Shown: positions 56,847 through 64,000 of the stretch, piece by piece | Layout of the letters: each line of letters begins with the position of its first letter | Numbering within the stretch: the first letter of the stretch is position 1 | Translations under genes and position numbers: made by a program | Assembly (NCBI RefSeq): GCF_001305595.1 | Contig: NZ_CP012401.1 | Location: 1,561,001-1,625,000, forward strand | Direction: 5' to 3' | Length of the DNA: 64,000 nucleotides | DNA from: Azospirillum thiophilum | Lineage (GTDB): Bacteria; Pseudomonadota; Alphaproteobacteria; Azospirillales; Azospirillaceae | The notes under the pieces: generated by a model | Told to the model about the DNA's origin: nothing | Databases searched by the model: none | The model's input: only the letters and a program-made list of their open reading frames with translations

Positions 56847-58514
56847 ATGACCGACCGCCTTTCCATCGCGCTGGCCCAGGCCAACCCCAGCATCGGGAGC
56901 CTCGCTGCGAATGCTGTCCGTATCCGTGCCGCCCGGAATGAGGCCGCGGCCCGCGGTGCCGATGTCGTCGTCTGTCCTGCCGGCGCCCTGTCCGGCGCAC
57001 CGCTGCTCGATTTGCTGCGTGTCCCCGCTTTCCTCGATGCTGTGGAGGCGACGGTTGGGGCGCTGGCGGCGGAAACGGCGGACGGTGGTCCGGCCCTGCT
57101 GATCGGCGCGCCCTGGCGCGATGGCGCCAAACACCACAATGCGGCATTGCTGCTGGATGATGGCAGGATCGCCGCCATTCGTTTTCAGGCCGAAATGATC
57201 TTCGATACGGTCGGCAGCACCGGTGAAGATCGTTTTGATCCCGGTCCGATGCCAGGGCCGATCAATGTTCGGGGTGTGCGTGTCGGCCTGCTGATCGGCA
57301 GCGACCTTGCAGTCGCCGACGTGGCGGAGACGCTGGCCGAGAGCGGTGCGGAACTTCTGGTCGCCATGCTCGCCAGCCCCTTCGCCCCCGGCCGGATGGA
57401 CGGGCGGGTGCAGGCCGCGGTGGCGCGGGTGGTTGAGGTCGGGCTGCCGCTTGTCGCGGTGAATGCAGTGGGCGGACAGGATGAGCAGGTGTTCGACGGC
57501 GGCAGTTTCGCGCTGGCGGAAGGCGGCAGGCTCGTGGCCCAGGCTCCGTTGTTCGCGGAACATCTGCTGCTGACCCGGTGGACCCGCGACACGGACGAAT
57601 CCGGCAATGAGTCCTGGGATAGTTCCGAAGCCGAAATGATTGCTCCGGTCGAAGGGGCGGAAGCGCTCTACGGCGCCCTGATGCTTGGCCTGCACGATGC
57701 GGTTTCCAAGGGCCATGCACCGGGGGTGGTGGTCGGGCTGACCGGCGGGCTGGACTCGGCGCTGGTCGCGGCCCTTGCGGTCGATGCGCTGGGGGCTGAC
57801 CGGGTGCTGGCGGTCCGCGCTCCCCTGCCGGGCGGCGAAACCGCGGCGCTGGCCGACGCGCTGGGCGATGCGGCGGAGATCGTCGAACTGCTGGGCTGCC
57901 GCCTGGACAATGTCGCGTTGGGACCGGTGCTGAAGGCTGCCGACTCGCTGCTCGCCCCCGCCTTCGCCGGCCGGGACACCGCCGATGCCGCGGACCGGCT
58001 GCATACCCGTCTGCGCGCCGCGACCCTGGCGGCGCTCGCCGAGCGGATGGGCGCCCTGCTGCTGGCGACCGCCGACCGCACCGACCGCGTGCTCGGCCTC
58101 GCCGTCGACGAGTCGGGTTGTGGCTATGCGATATTGGCCGATGTGCCGAAGAGCATGGTGTTGGACTTGGCGCGCTGGCGCAACGCCCACCAGCCGGCGG
58201 GATCGCGCGGGCCGGCCGGGCGGGTGGTGCCGGAACGGGTGCTGGACCGTCGGCTGAAAGCAGCCACGCCTGCCGGATTGCCGCCGGCGGATGCACTGGA
58301 CGACCTGCTGGCCGGGCTGTTCGACGGGGCTTTGTCGCCTGCCGATCTCGCCGCCCGCGGACATTCGGCTGAAACGATCGGCCTCGTCTGGCGGATGGTG
58401 CTGGATGCGGAACCGGCACGCCGACGGGCGCCGCCGGGGCCGCGCATCTCCCACCGGCCGGGCGGGCGGGAGCGGCGCTTCCCGGTAGCCTGCGGCCCCG
58501 TCGACCTTGCCTGA
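56847..58514 (+). CDS. NAD+ synthetase (glutamine-hydrolysing) paralogue lacking catalytic residues
   Basis: 555-residue protein with the full NadE layout: N-terminal nitrilase-like glutaminase domain and C-terminal synthetase domain, sharing VARVVEVGLPLVAVNAVGGQ and DQVFDGGSF-like text (EQVFDGGSFALAEGG). The glutaminase triad is lost: expected Glu is Ala45 (CPAGALSG), Lys is Gln114 (IRFQAEM), Cys is Gly151 (LLIGSDLA). In the synthetase, SGGxDS is TGGLDS (299-304), the SRxTS block is absent, GNKSE is ADRTD (409-413) and the later Lys of LKD is Ala (LAD). It is probably not an active NAD synthetase. The stop lies inside a tandem repeat. Confidence 0.85.
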   Translation: MTDRLSIALAQANPSIGSLAANAVRIRAARNEAAARGADVVVCPAGALSGAPLLDLLRVPAFLDAVEATVGALAAETADGGPALLIGAPWRDGAKHHNAALLLDDGRIAAIRFQAEMIFDTVGSTGEDRFDPGPMPGPINVRGVRVGLLIGSDLAVADVAETLAESGAELLVAMLASPFAPGRMDGRVQAAVARVVEVGLPLVAVNAVGGQDEQVFDGGSFALAEGGRLVAQAPLFAEHLLLTRWTRDTDESGNESWDSSEAEMIAPVEGAEALYGALMLGLHDAVSKGHAPGVVVGLTGGLDSALVAALAVDALGADRVLAVRAPLPGGETAALADALGDAAEIVELLGCRLDNVALGPVLKAADSLLAPAFAGRDTADAADRLHTRLRAATLAALAERMGALLLATADRTDRVLGLAVDESGCGYAILADVPKSMVLDLARWRNAHQPAGSRGPAGRVVPERVLDRRLKAATPAGLPPADALDDLLAGLFDGALSPADLAARGHSAETIGLVWRMVLDAEPARRRAPPGPRISHRPGGRERRFPVACGPVDLA

Positions 58515-58553
58515 TCGGGGCCTGATCGGGGCCTGATCGGGGCCTGATCGGGA
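58510..58553 (+). repeat. Four tandem copies of an 11-bp unit
   Basis: CCTGATCGGGG repeated four times (last copy ends GGGA). The stop codon of the NadE-like gene lies within the first unit. Such minisatellites can vary in copy number between strains, which here would alter only the 3' end and intergenic spacing. Confidence 0.9.
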
Positions 58554-58620
58554 CGTGGGGGGAGGAGGGGCGCTCCTCCTCCCCGCTGACCGACCGAGCC
58601 GGAAGCGGATATGCCGGGCG

Positions 58621-58845
58621 TCAGCCGCGCGTCAGCTTGATGATGGTGGCGATCATCCCGAAGCTCCACAGCACCGCCGGCAGCACCACCCAGGTCGGAT
58701 GGAAGATGATCGCCAACGGCATGATCAGAATCAGCAGCAAGGCAGGGAAGACGAGCCAGGGAGAATTTCCCCAGTTGCTCAACAACCCGGCCGGGTTCTC
58801 GTCTTCACCGAAATAAGCATCGGCGGTGACTGCTTGGTCCGTCAT
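58621..58845 (-). CDS. Small membrane protein of unknown function
   Basis: 74 residues beginning MTDQAVTADAYFGEDENPAG with two hydrophobic helices (SPWLVFPALLLILIMPLAII and TWVVLPAVLWSFGMIATII) and a short basic tail. Not recognised. Hydrophilic acidic N-terminus. GTG 58854 is an alternative start. It lies 131 bases downstream of the Ntn hydrolase gene on the same strand. Confidence 0.75.
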   Translation of the reverse strand: MTDQAVTADAYFGEDENPAGLLSNWGNSPWLVFPALLLILIMPLAIIFHPTWVVLPAVLWSFGMIATIIKLTRG

Positions 58846-58976
58846 CTCTAACACCCAATTTCTTCGTGGTTATTCCCTTGTCCCGCATTGCAGCAGGACA
58901 TCGGTTCATACGCCACGATGCTTTGGATGACCAGAGCGAAGCCTTGGCCGTCACGTTCTACTTTGGTCGGGAGGAT

Positions 58977-59546
58977 TTACGCTGCTTCGGTCAGTGCGAG
59001 TTGAGGCCGGCGCAGGCTCGACTGGATGGTGAAGGGAGCCCGGACGCCGCCATTGAACAACTCGGCGCATTCCAGGGCCTTCAACACCCGCTCTTCCGGT
59101 GGCTGGCCGGCCGTGGAGGCGAGCGAACCCAGCGCATAGTCCGACCCGCAGCCGATGGCATGAAAGCCGCGCACCGCCTCGCCGACCTGATAGTCGGACT
59201 GTACGGTGAACAGGCGCCCCTCCAACCCGACCATGAAGGTGCCGCCGGTCTCGACATCGTTGGAGCGGTGGGCGTAACCGCCGTCCTTCAGGCAGTTGCG
59301 CACGGCGTCGACGAAATCGACCACCATGTAGCGGAACAGGTCGGTGCCGCCGTCGCGCGACGGAACCTCCAGCCGGTAATGCAGCAGTTGGCCCATGCGG
59401 AAGGAACTGGTGAAGCCGATCAGGCAATCGCCATTGCGGAACACCTTGGTGTCGGCGCGGACGGTGATGTCCAGCCCGTTGACCCCGGCGCTGTCGCCCC
59501 CCATCCACACCCGATCACCCTCCACCAACCCCACTATGCAGGTCAT
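58977..59546 (-). CDS. Ntn hydrolase of the proteasome/HslV-like fold
   Basis: 189-residue protein. After Met removal the N-terminal residue is Thr (TCIVGLVEGDRVWMGGDSAG), as in proteasome beta subunits and HslV. Further family signs are Asp of GDSAG, Lys in VRADTKVFRN, and GCGSDYALGS corresponding to the GSGG stretch. The unfoldase partner HslU is absent here and the protein is smaller or differently looped than HslV. Members are found in bacteria and phages as stand-alone proteins; substrate is unknown. ATG 59546 is chosen as it exposes the Thr; the upstream frame is low-quality. Confidence 0.82.
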   Translation of the reverse strand: MTCIVGLVEGDRVWMGGDSAGVNGLDITVRADTKVFRNGDCLIGFTSSFRMGQLLHYRLEVPSRDGGTDLFRYMVVDFVDAVRNCLKDGGYAHRSNDVETGGTFMVGLEGRLFTVQSDYQVGEAVRGFHAIGCGSDYALGSLASTAGQPPEERVLKALECAELFNGGVRAPFTIQSSLRRPQLALTEAA

Positions 59547-59710
59547 CGCCAGCCCTCGCCTTGGAAATGAAACTGATGGCAAGGGTGTGGGGGTGTCGGT
59601 TAATGAATTGTTTCGCAGCGATGTGACATTGGTTGTGACGAAGGAGGTATCGCCACCCCCCCCCCTCGTCATCTGCTCGTCATCCGCTCGTCTTGAGCCG
59701 CGCGACGCGC

Positions 59711-60379
59711 TCAGCGCGTCAGTTCGACCAGAGCCTTGACCGTATTCTCGGCACCCTCGGCGATCTGGGCCAGGTCGGCGTCCAGCATGTAGCAGGGCGA
59801 GGTGACGATCTTCAGCTCCGGATCCACCACGATCTCGCCATGGGTGGTGGTGCGGTGGACCGCGCCCATCGCCTCCAGCGCGGCGATGGTGCCGGGATCA
59901 TTGCCGACCGTCAGTTCCACCCCCTGTTGACCCAGGATCTTGGCGAGGATCGCGGGGGCGATGCACAGCGCGCCGATCGGCTTGCCGGCGGCGCGCATGG
60001 CCGCGACCGCGGCGACCACCTGCGGGTTGACCGAGCAGTCGGCTCCCTTGAAGGCGAAATCGCTGAGGTTTTTCGCCGCACCGAAGCCGCCGGGGAAGAT
60101 CAGCGCATCGACGTCGCCGGCCGAGAATTCACTGAGCGCAGTGATCCTGCCGCGGGCGATGCGGGCCGATTCGACCAGCACGTTGCGGTTCTCGCCGGTC
60201 TCCTGGCCGGTCAGGTGGTCGACGACATGGGCCTGCGGGATGTCGGGAGCGTAGCACACTGCCTCCGCGCCCGCCCTGGCGATGGCCAGCAGGGTGCAGA
60301 CCGCTTCATGGATTTCCGTGCCGTCGTACACGCCGCAGCCCGACAGCACGACGCCGATCCGCAAGCTCTTTTCCGCCAT
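59711..60379 (-). CDS. elbB: ElbB, DJ-1/PfpI-family glyoxalase
   Basis: 222-residue member of the DJ-1/PfpI superfamily. The sequence matches ElbB (isoprenoid biosynthesis glyoxalase): RIGVVLSGCGVYDGTEIHEAV, ALIFPGGFGAAKNLSDFAFKG, GALCIAPAILAK with the nucleophilic Cys, and TGNDP-like VGNDPGT. It lies between the Ntn hydrolase and the Tat-exported hydrolase, in the same direction. E. coli ElbB has weak glyoxalase III activity; the physiological role is unsettled. Confidence 0.95.
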   Translation of the reverse strand: MAEKSLRIGVVLSGCGVYDGTEIHEAVCTLLAIARAGAEAVCYAPDIPQAHVVDHLTGQETGENRNVLVESARIARGRITALSEFSAGDVDALIFPGGFGAAKNLSDFAFKGADCSVNPQVVAAVAAMRAAGKPIGALCIAPAILAKILGQQGVELTVGNDPGTIAALEAMGAVHRTTTHGEIVVDPELKIVTSPCYMLDADLAQIAEGAENTVKALVELTR

Positions 60380-60550
60380 GGGATGTCTCCGAGGGATGGA
60401 TTTGCCGCCAAGCTAACGCAGGCCGCCGTTCCCGCCTACCATGCTTCCGGCTGCGGCAAAATCGCTCGCGCGGCGGGGGAGGCTTGCGCTCCTCCCGCCG
60501 TCGCCCTCCCGCCGCCCCGGCGATCCGATCCTTGCGGTCGCAGGGCCGCA

Positions 60551-61561
60551 TCAGCCCTTGATGAAGGCCAACAGGTCGGGGTTGATGGTCTCGGCATGGG
60601 TGGTCGCCATGCCGTGCGGCAGCCCCTTGTACACCTTCAACGTGCCGCGCTTCAGCAGCTTGACGGCCAGCAGGGCGGAATCGGCGATCGGCACGATCTG
60701 GTCGTCATCGCCATGCATCACCAGCACCGGCACGTCGATCTTCTTCAGATCCTCGGTGAAGTCGGTTTCCGAGAAGGCCTTGATGCAGTCGTAATGGGCC
60801 TTGGCGCCGCCCATCATGCCCTGGCGCCACCAATTGTCGATCACCCCCTGCGAGACCTTGGCGCCGTCTCGGTTGAAGCCATAGAAGGGGCCGGCGGGAA
60901 TGTCGCGGAAGAACTGGGCGCGGTTGGCGACGAGCGCCGCGCGGAAACCGTCGAACACCTCCAGCGGCAGGCCGCCAGGATTGGCCGGCGTCTTCAGCAT
61001 GATCGGCGGCACCGCGCCGATCAGCACCGCCTTGGCGACGCGGCCGTTGCCGCCATGCCGGGCGACATAGCGGGCGACCTCGCCGCCGCCGGTCGAATGG
61101 CCGATATGGATGGCGTTCCTCAGGTCGAGATGGGCTGCCAGCGCGGCGACGTCGGCGGCATAGGTGTCCATCTCGTTCCCGGTATCGGTCTGGGTCGAGC
61201 GGCCATGGCCGCGCCGGTCATGGGCGATGACCCGGAAGCCCTTGCCCAGGAAATAGAGCATCTGGGCATCCCAGTCGTCGGACGACAGCGGCCAGCCATG
61301 ATGGAAGACGATGGGCTGGCCGGTGCCCCAGTCCTTGTAGAAGATCTGCGCGCCGTCCTTGGTGGTGAAAGTGCCGCTGCCCTTGCCGCCGCTGGTACCG
61401 CCGCCCTTGCCATGGCTCTTGCCGGCAGCCGCCGGCCCGCCTTGCGCCGCCTGGGCGGTTTGTGCCACGGCGGCGGCTGCGGTCAGGCCCAGCCCCGCGG
61501 CGAGCAGGCCCCGCCGGGAGGTGCCGGGATTCGCATGGGTGTCTTCGATCTGGCTCGTCAT
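60551..61561 (-). CDS. Tat-exported alpha/beta hydrolase (cofactor-free haloperoxidase/esterase type)
   Basis: 336-residue protein. A twin-arginine signal ([21 protein letters not shown]) and a Gly-rich linker precede the hydrolase. The core has [25 protein letters not shown], the nucleophile Ser in [10 protein letters not shown], and Asp and His in [10 protein letters not shown] and GLPHGM. Such enzymes are non-haem chloroperoxidases or esterases that use or release peracids. It is divergent from an OhrR-like regulator, suggesting induction by organic hydroperoxides. ATG 61561 is used; a GTG/ATG 45 bases upstream is possible. Confidence 0.92.
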   Translation of the reverse strand: MTSQIEDTHANPGTSRRGLLAAGLGLTAAAAVAQTAQAAQGGPAAAGKSHGKGGGTSGGKGSGTFTTKDGAQIFYKDWGTGQPIVFHHGWPLSSDDWDAQMLYFLGKGFRVIAHDRRGHGRSTQTDTGNEMDTYAADVAALAAHLDLRNAIHIGHSTGGGEVARYVARHGGNGRVAKAVLIGAVPPIMLKTPANPGGLPLEVFDGFRAALVANRAQFFRDIPAGPFYGFNRDGAKVSQGVIDNWWRQGMMGGAKAHYDCIKAFSETDFTEDLKKIDVPVLVMHGDDDQIVPIADSALLAVKLLKRGTLKVYKGLPHGMATTHAETINPDLLAFIKG

Positions 61562-61642
61562 GTCGATCTTCCTTGCTGGAGTGTCCGTTGCGGGTAGGCG
61601 GTGCATCGGTGATGCGCCGGAGAATCATTGTGCGGAATTCAA

Positions 61643-61652
61643 TATCGCGATA
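61643..61652. promoter_or_regulatory. Palindromic operator candidate 1, TATCGCGATA
   Basis: A 10-base perfect palindrome in the 193-base region between the Tat-exported hydrolase (minus) and the OhrR-like regulator (plus). An identical copy lies 55 bases away (61698-61707), a distance of about five helical turns, as expected for two dimers binding cooperatively on one face. Confidence 0.7.
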
Positions 61653-61697
61653 AGGAAATGCTTACGCCGCTCGGACCGGGCTGTCCAGACAATTTTT

Positions 61698-61707
61698 TAT
61701 CGCGATA
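61698..61707. promoter_or_regulatory. Palindromic operator candidate 2, TATCGCGATA
   Basis: Second identical copy, 48 bases upstream of the regulator start codon and next to an A/T tract (AATTTTTTAT) that may form part of the regulator promoter. Confidence 0.7.
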
Positions 61708-61754
61708 TCATTTCCCGTGATATGAAGAAGGCAGCGGTCCCAAGGAGAGGCACC

Positions 61755-62240
61755 ATGGCCAGTCCGCCCAACATCCCGCCCTCTATCCCGCTCTCTATCC
61801 CGCTCTCTATCCCATTGGACGACCAGCTCTGTTTCGCCCTCTACATGACCAGCATGGCGATCACCCGCACCTACAAGCCGATGCTGGATGCGATGGGCAT
61901 CACCTATCCGCAGTACCTGATCCTCAGTGTGCTGGGGGAGGCGGACGGCGCGACGGTGGGCGCGATCGCCGACCGGCTGGCGCTGGAATCGAGCACGGCG
62001 ACCCCGCCGGTGAAGCGGCTGGAACAGGTCGGACTGTTGGAAAGGCAGCGCAGCCGGCTCGACGAGCGGCAGGTCCAGGTCTGGCTGACCGATGCCGGCC
62101 GCAGCCTGCTGGGTGAGAGCCGCTGCCTGGGGGACACGCTGGTCGAACGGTCCGGCATGGACCGCGAGCAGATCGACACGCTGAACCGGCAGGTGCGTAC
62201 CTTGAACAAGACGCTCGGCGACCGGCCCGGACCGGTCTGA
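61755..62240 (+). CDS. OhrR-like MarR-family organic-hydroperoxide-sensing repressor
   Basis: 161-residue winged-helix repressor. After an odd N-terminal tail of IP(L/P)S repeats, the motif [24 protein letters not shown] matches OhrR, with the peroxide-sensing Cys26 conserved in QLCFALY. DNA-binding text is [29 protein letters not shown] precedes the ATG. No ohr gene is adjacent; the divergent partner is a Tat-exported haloperoxidase-like hydrolase. Two identical palindromes in the intergenic region are likely its operators. Confidence 0.9.
   Translation: MASPPNIPPSIPLSIPLSIPLDDQLCFALYMTSMAITRTYKPMLDAMGITYPQYLILSVLGEADGATVGAIADRLALESSTATPPVKRLEQVGLLERQRSRLDERQVQVWLTDAGRSLLGESRCLGDTLVERSGMDREQIDTLNRQVRTLNKTLGDRPGPV
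61782..61817 (+). repeat. 12-bp tandem repeat encoding SIPL units
   Basis: Two copies of TCTATCCCGCTC plus a third degenerate copy (TCTATCCCATTG), inside the start of the OhrR-like gene, giving [12 protein letters not shown] in the protein. The number of units may vary between strains without affecting the reading frame. Confidence 0.85.
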
Positions 62241-62343
62241 ACGCCGGCCTGAGGGCCGGCTGCGGCACTTCCGGCCGGCGGTCCGGCATGCTAGGACAGC
62301 GCACCCCTTCGTCCGGGTCAGTCCGTTTCAAGCGAGTCCCGCC

Positions 62344-63702
62344 ATGACCAGCACCGCCATGCCCACAGCCGTCCGTTTCGCCCCCAGCCCGACCGGCCGC
62401 ATCCATGTCGGCAATGTGCGACTGGCCCTGGTCAACTGGCTGTTCGCGCGCAAAACGGGCGGCAGCTTCATGTTCCGGCTGGACGACACCGACGAGGAGC
62501 GTTCGACCCAGGAATTCGCCGACGCCATCGCGGCGGACCTGACCTGGCTCGGCCTGAGCTGGGATCGTTTCGCCCGCGAAAGCGACCGCTATCCGCGCTA
62601 TGACCAGGCTGCCGCCGCGCTGAAGGCCGCCGGCCGGCTCTATCCCTGCTACGAGACTCCGGAGGAACTGAGCCTCAAGCGCGCCAGCCTGGTGTCGCAG
62701 GGGCGTCCGCCGATCTACGACCGTGCGGCGCTGCGCCTGACCGACGCCGACCGCGCCCGGCTGGAAGCCGAGGGACGCAAGCCCCATTGGCGCTTCATGC
62801 TGACCCCGACGCCGGTGGAATGGACCGACCTCGTCCGCGGACCGGTGCATTTCGAGGGCACGGCGCTGAGCGACCCGGTGCTGATCCGCGAGGATGGCCG
62901 GCCACTCTACACCCTGACCAGCGTGGTGGACGATGCAGACTTCGCCATCACCCACATCATCCGCGGCGAGGATCATGTCGCCAACACCGCGGTGCAGAGC
63001 CAGATTTTCCAGGCAATCGGCGCCGCGGTGCCGTCCTTCGCCCATCTGCCGCTGCTGACCGATGCCGGCGGGCAGGGGCTGTCGAAGCGGTTGGGCAGCC
63101 TGTCGGTCGCCAGCCTGCGCGATGAGGACGGCATCGAGCGGATGGCGGTCAACAGCCTGCTGGCCAAGCTCGGCACCTCCGACCCGATCGAGGCGCGGCT
63201 GACCCTGGACGAGCTGGTGGCCGAGTTCGACCTGTCCAAGATCGCCCGCGGCACGCCGAAATTCGATCCGGAGGAGCTGGGCCGGCTGAACGCCCGCATC
63301 CTGCACCTGACCCCGTTCGACGCGGTTGCCGGTCGGCTGGAGGCGCTGGGGCTGGCCGGGGTCGACCCCGTCTTCTGGGAGGCGGTGCGGCCGAACCTGT
63401 CGCGGCTGGCCGATGCCGGCGACTGGTGGGCGGTCACCCATGCGCCGGTGGCGCCGCTGGTGGAGGATGCCGCCTTCCTGGCGCAGGCGGCGGATCTCCT
63501 GCCCGCCGAACCGTGGGATACCGCCACCTGGGGCGCCTGGACCAATGCGGTGAAGGCGGCGACCGGCCGCAAGGGCAAGGACCTGTTCCTCCCTCTGCGC
63601 CGGGCGCTGACCGGGCGCGACCATGGACCGGAGTTGAAGAACCTGCTACCCCTGATCGGGCGCGCGCGGGCGCTTCGCCGGCTGGGCGGAGAGACCGCAT
63701 AA
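62344..63702 (+). CDS. gltX: Glutamyl-tRNA synthetase
   Basis: Charges tRNA-Glu (and possibly tRNA-Gln) with glutamate. 452 residues, class I fold with HIGH-like HVGN in [18 protein letters not shown] and KMSKS-like LSKRLGS. Typical stretches are [21 protein letters not shown] and [12 protein letters not shown]. Alphaproteobacteria often carry two gltX copies; which this is cannot be told. ATG 62344 has only a weak ribosome binding site. cysS follows after 41 bases. Confidence 0.96.
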   Translation: MTSTAMPTAVRFAPSPTGRIHVGNVRLALVNWLFARKTGGSFMFRLDDTDEERSTQEFADAIAADLTWLGLSWDRFARESDRYPRYDQAAAALKAAGRLYPCYETPEELSLKRASLVSQGRPPIYDRAALRLTDADRARLEAEGRKPHWRFMLTPTPVEWTDLVRGPVHFEGTALSDPVLIREDGRPLYTLTSVVDDADFAITHIIRGEDHVANTAVQSQIFQAIGAAVPSFAHLPLLTDAGGQGLSKRLGSLSVASLRDEDGIERMAVNSLLAKLGTSDPIEARLTLDELVAEFDLSKIARGTPKFDPEELGRLNARILHLTPFDAVAGRLEALGLAGVDPVFWEAVRPNLSRLADAGDWWAVTHAPVAPLVEDAAFLAQAADLLPAEPWDTATWGAWTNAVKAATGRKGKDLFLPLRRALTGRDHGPELKNLLPLIGRARALRRLGGETA

Positions 63703-63743
63703 CCCTTTCTTTTCCAGACCCTTCTTTCCCGGGAGTTCGGATC

Positions 63744-64000
63744 GTGCCGTTGGACCTCTACAACACGCTGACCCGCCGCAAGGAGCGCTTCGAGCCGCTT
63801 CGCCCGGACCATGTCGGCATGTATGTCTGTGGTCCGACGGTCTACGACACCGCCCATATCGGCAACGCCCGGCCGGTGGTGGTGTTCGACCTGCTGTTCC
63901 GGCTGCTGTCGCGGCTCTATCCGGCGGTGACCTATGTCCGCAACATCACCGACGTGGACGACAAGATCATCGACCGCGCGCGCGACAGCGGTGAGCCGAT
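63744..64000 (+). CDS. cysS: Cysteinyl-tRNA synthetase (N-terminal part, cut by window edge)
   Basis: About 85 codons of a class I synthetase running off the right edge. The start is GTG at 63744 with GGGAG upstream: (M/V)[13 protein letters not shown]. The zinc-ligand Cys is in [10 protein letters not shown] and the HIGH-like motif is [12 protein letters not shown], followed by [12 protein letters not shown]. gltX-cysS adjacency is common in alphaproteobacteria. Confidence 0.97.
   Translation, partial: MPLDLYNTLTRRKERFEPLRPDHVGMYVCGPTVYDTAHIGNARPVVVFDLLFRLLSRLYPAVTYVRNITDVDDKIIDRARDSGEP

Noticed and set aside
58510..58553. Direct-repeat array as CRISPR or iteron origin
   Set aside because: The unit is 11 bp with no spacer and only four copies; no replication or cas gene is near.

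Overview
This 64 kb window is a high-GC stretch of bacterial chromosome from an alphaproteobacterium. It is most likely Azospirillum or a close relative in the Rhodospirillales. That rests on the gene complement: RcdA, the PhaR/PhaC/PhaA/PhaB polyhydroxyalkanoate genes, several methyl-accepting chemotaxis proteins, an alphaproteobacterial RpoH promoter with a ROSE-type thermometer, and the usual alphaproteobacterial housekeeping synteny. The genus is an inference. Genes are dense and no insertion sequence, prophage, integrase or CRISPR array was seen. Four tRNA genes are present: Ser-CGA, Leu-CAG, Ala-GGC and Gly-GCC. No rRNA was found.

Layout. 1-7.1 kb (minus): a chemotaxis operon, STAS protein, CheY, CheA, CheW, an 878-residue MCP, and CheR running off the left edge. 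7.2-8.5 kb (minus): RppH and a TSUP permease. 8.7-17.4 kb (plus): proA-nadD-rsfS-rlmH-gpmI-envC-ctpA-yibQ, covering proline and NAD synthesis, ribosome maturation, glycolysis and cell-wall hydrolase control. 17.5-21.4 kb (minus): rplU-rpmA-obg-proB-HAD phosphatase. The two opposing blocks look like one ancestral cluster split by an inversion. 21.6-24.3 kb: tRNA-Ser, an unknown membrane protein, a small heat-shock protein with a heat-shock promoter and RNA thermometer, RcdA and L31. 24.5-29.9 kb (plus): an ABC exporter, an ABC-2 permease, MepA and a methyltransferase, then tRNA-Leu and tRNA-Ala.

30-39 kb: a degenerate glutathionylspermidine-synthase-like protein, then the PHA storage locus. 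PhaR is transcribed divergently from a PhaE-like protein overlapping a PhaC-type synthase, followed by PhaA and PhaB, then UbiD. 39-42.5 kb: DUF971, Trm112-like, Lon-N-like, a thioredoxin/TPR co-chaperone, a YbaK-type deacylase and tRNA-Gly. 43-50 kb: an RraA-family protein with an AEC transporter, two further MCPs, and an EpmC-like protein with an HEVTH motif between them. 50.7-55.4 kb: a GT2 plus GT-C membrane glycosyltransferase pair, a beta-lactamase-fold serine hydrolase and an NTF2-like protein. 55.6-64 kb: an unknown secreted-looking or low-complexity protein, an NAD-synthetase paralogue that lacks the expected catalytic residues, a proteasome-fold Ntn hydrolase, ElbB, an OhrR-like regulator divergent from a Tat-exported hydrolase with paired palindromic operators, then gltX and the start of cysS.

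The most unusual content is a set of full-length but apparently catalytically degenerate enzymes (NadE-like, glutathionylspermidine-synthase-like), an out-of-frame overlap between the PhaE-like and PhaC genes, an orphan HslV/proteasome-like hydrolase, and the OhrR-like regulator with its duplicated operator next to a Tat-exported hydrolase. All family assignments come from reading motifs and synteny by eye; no database search was run.
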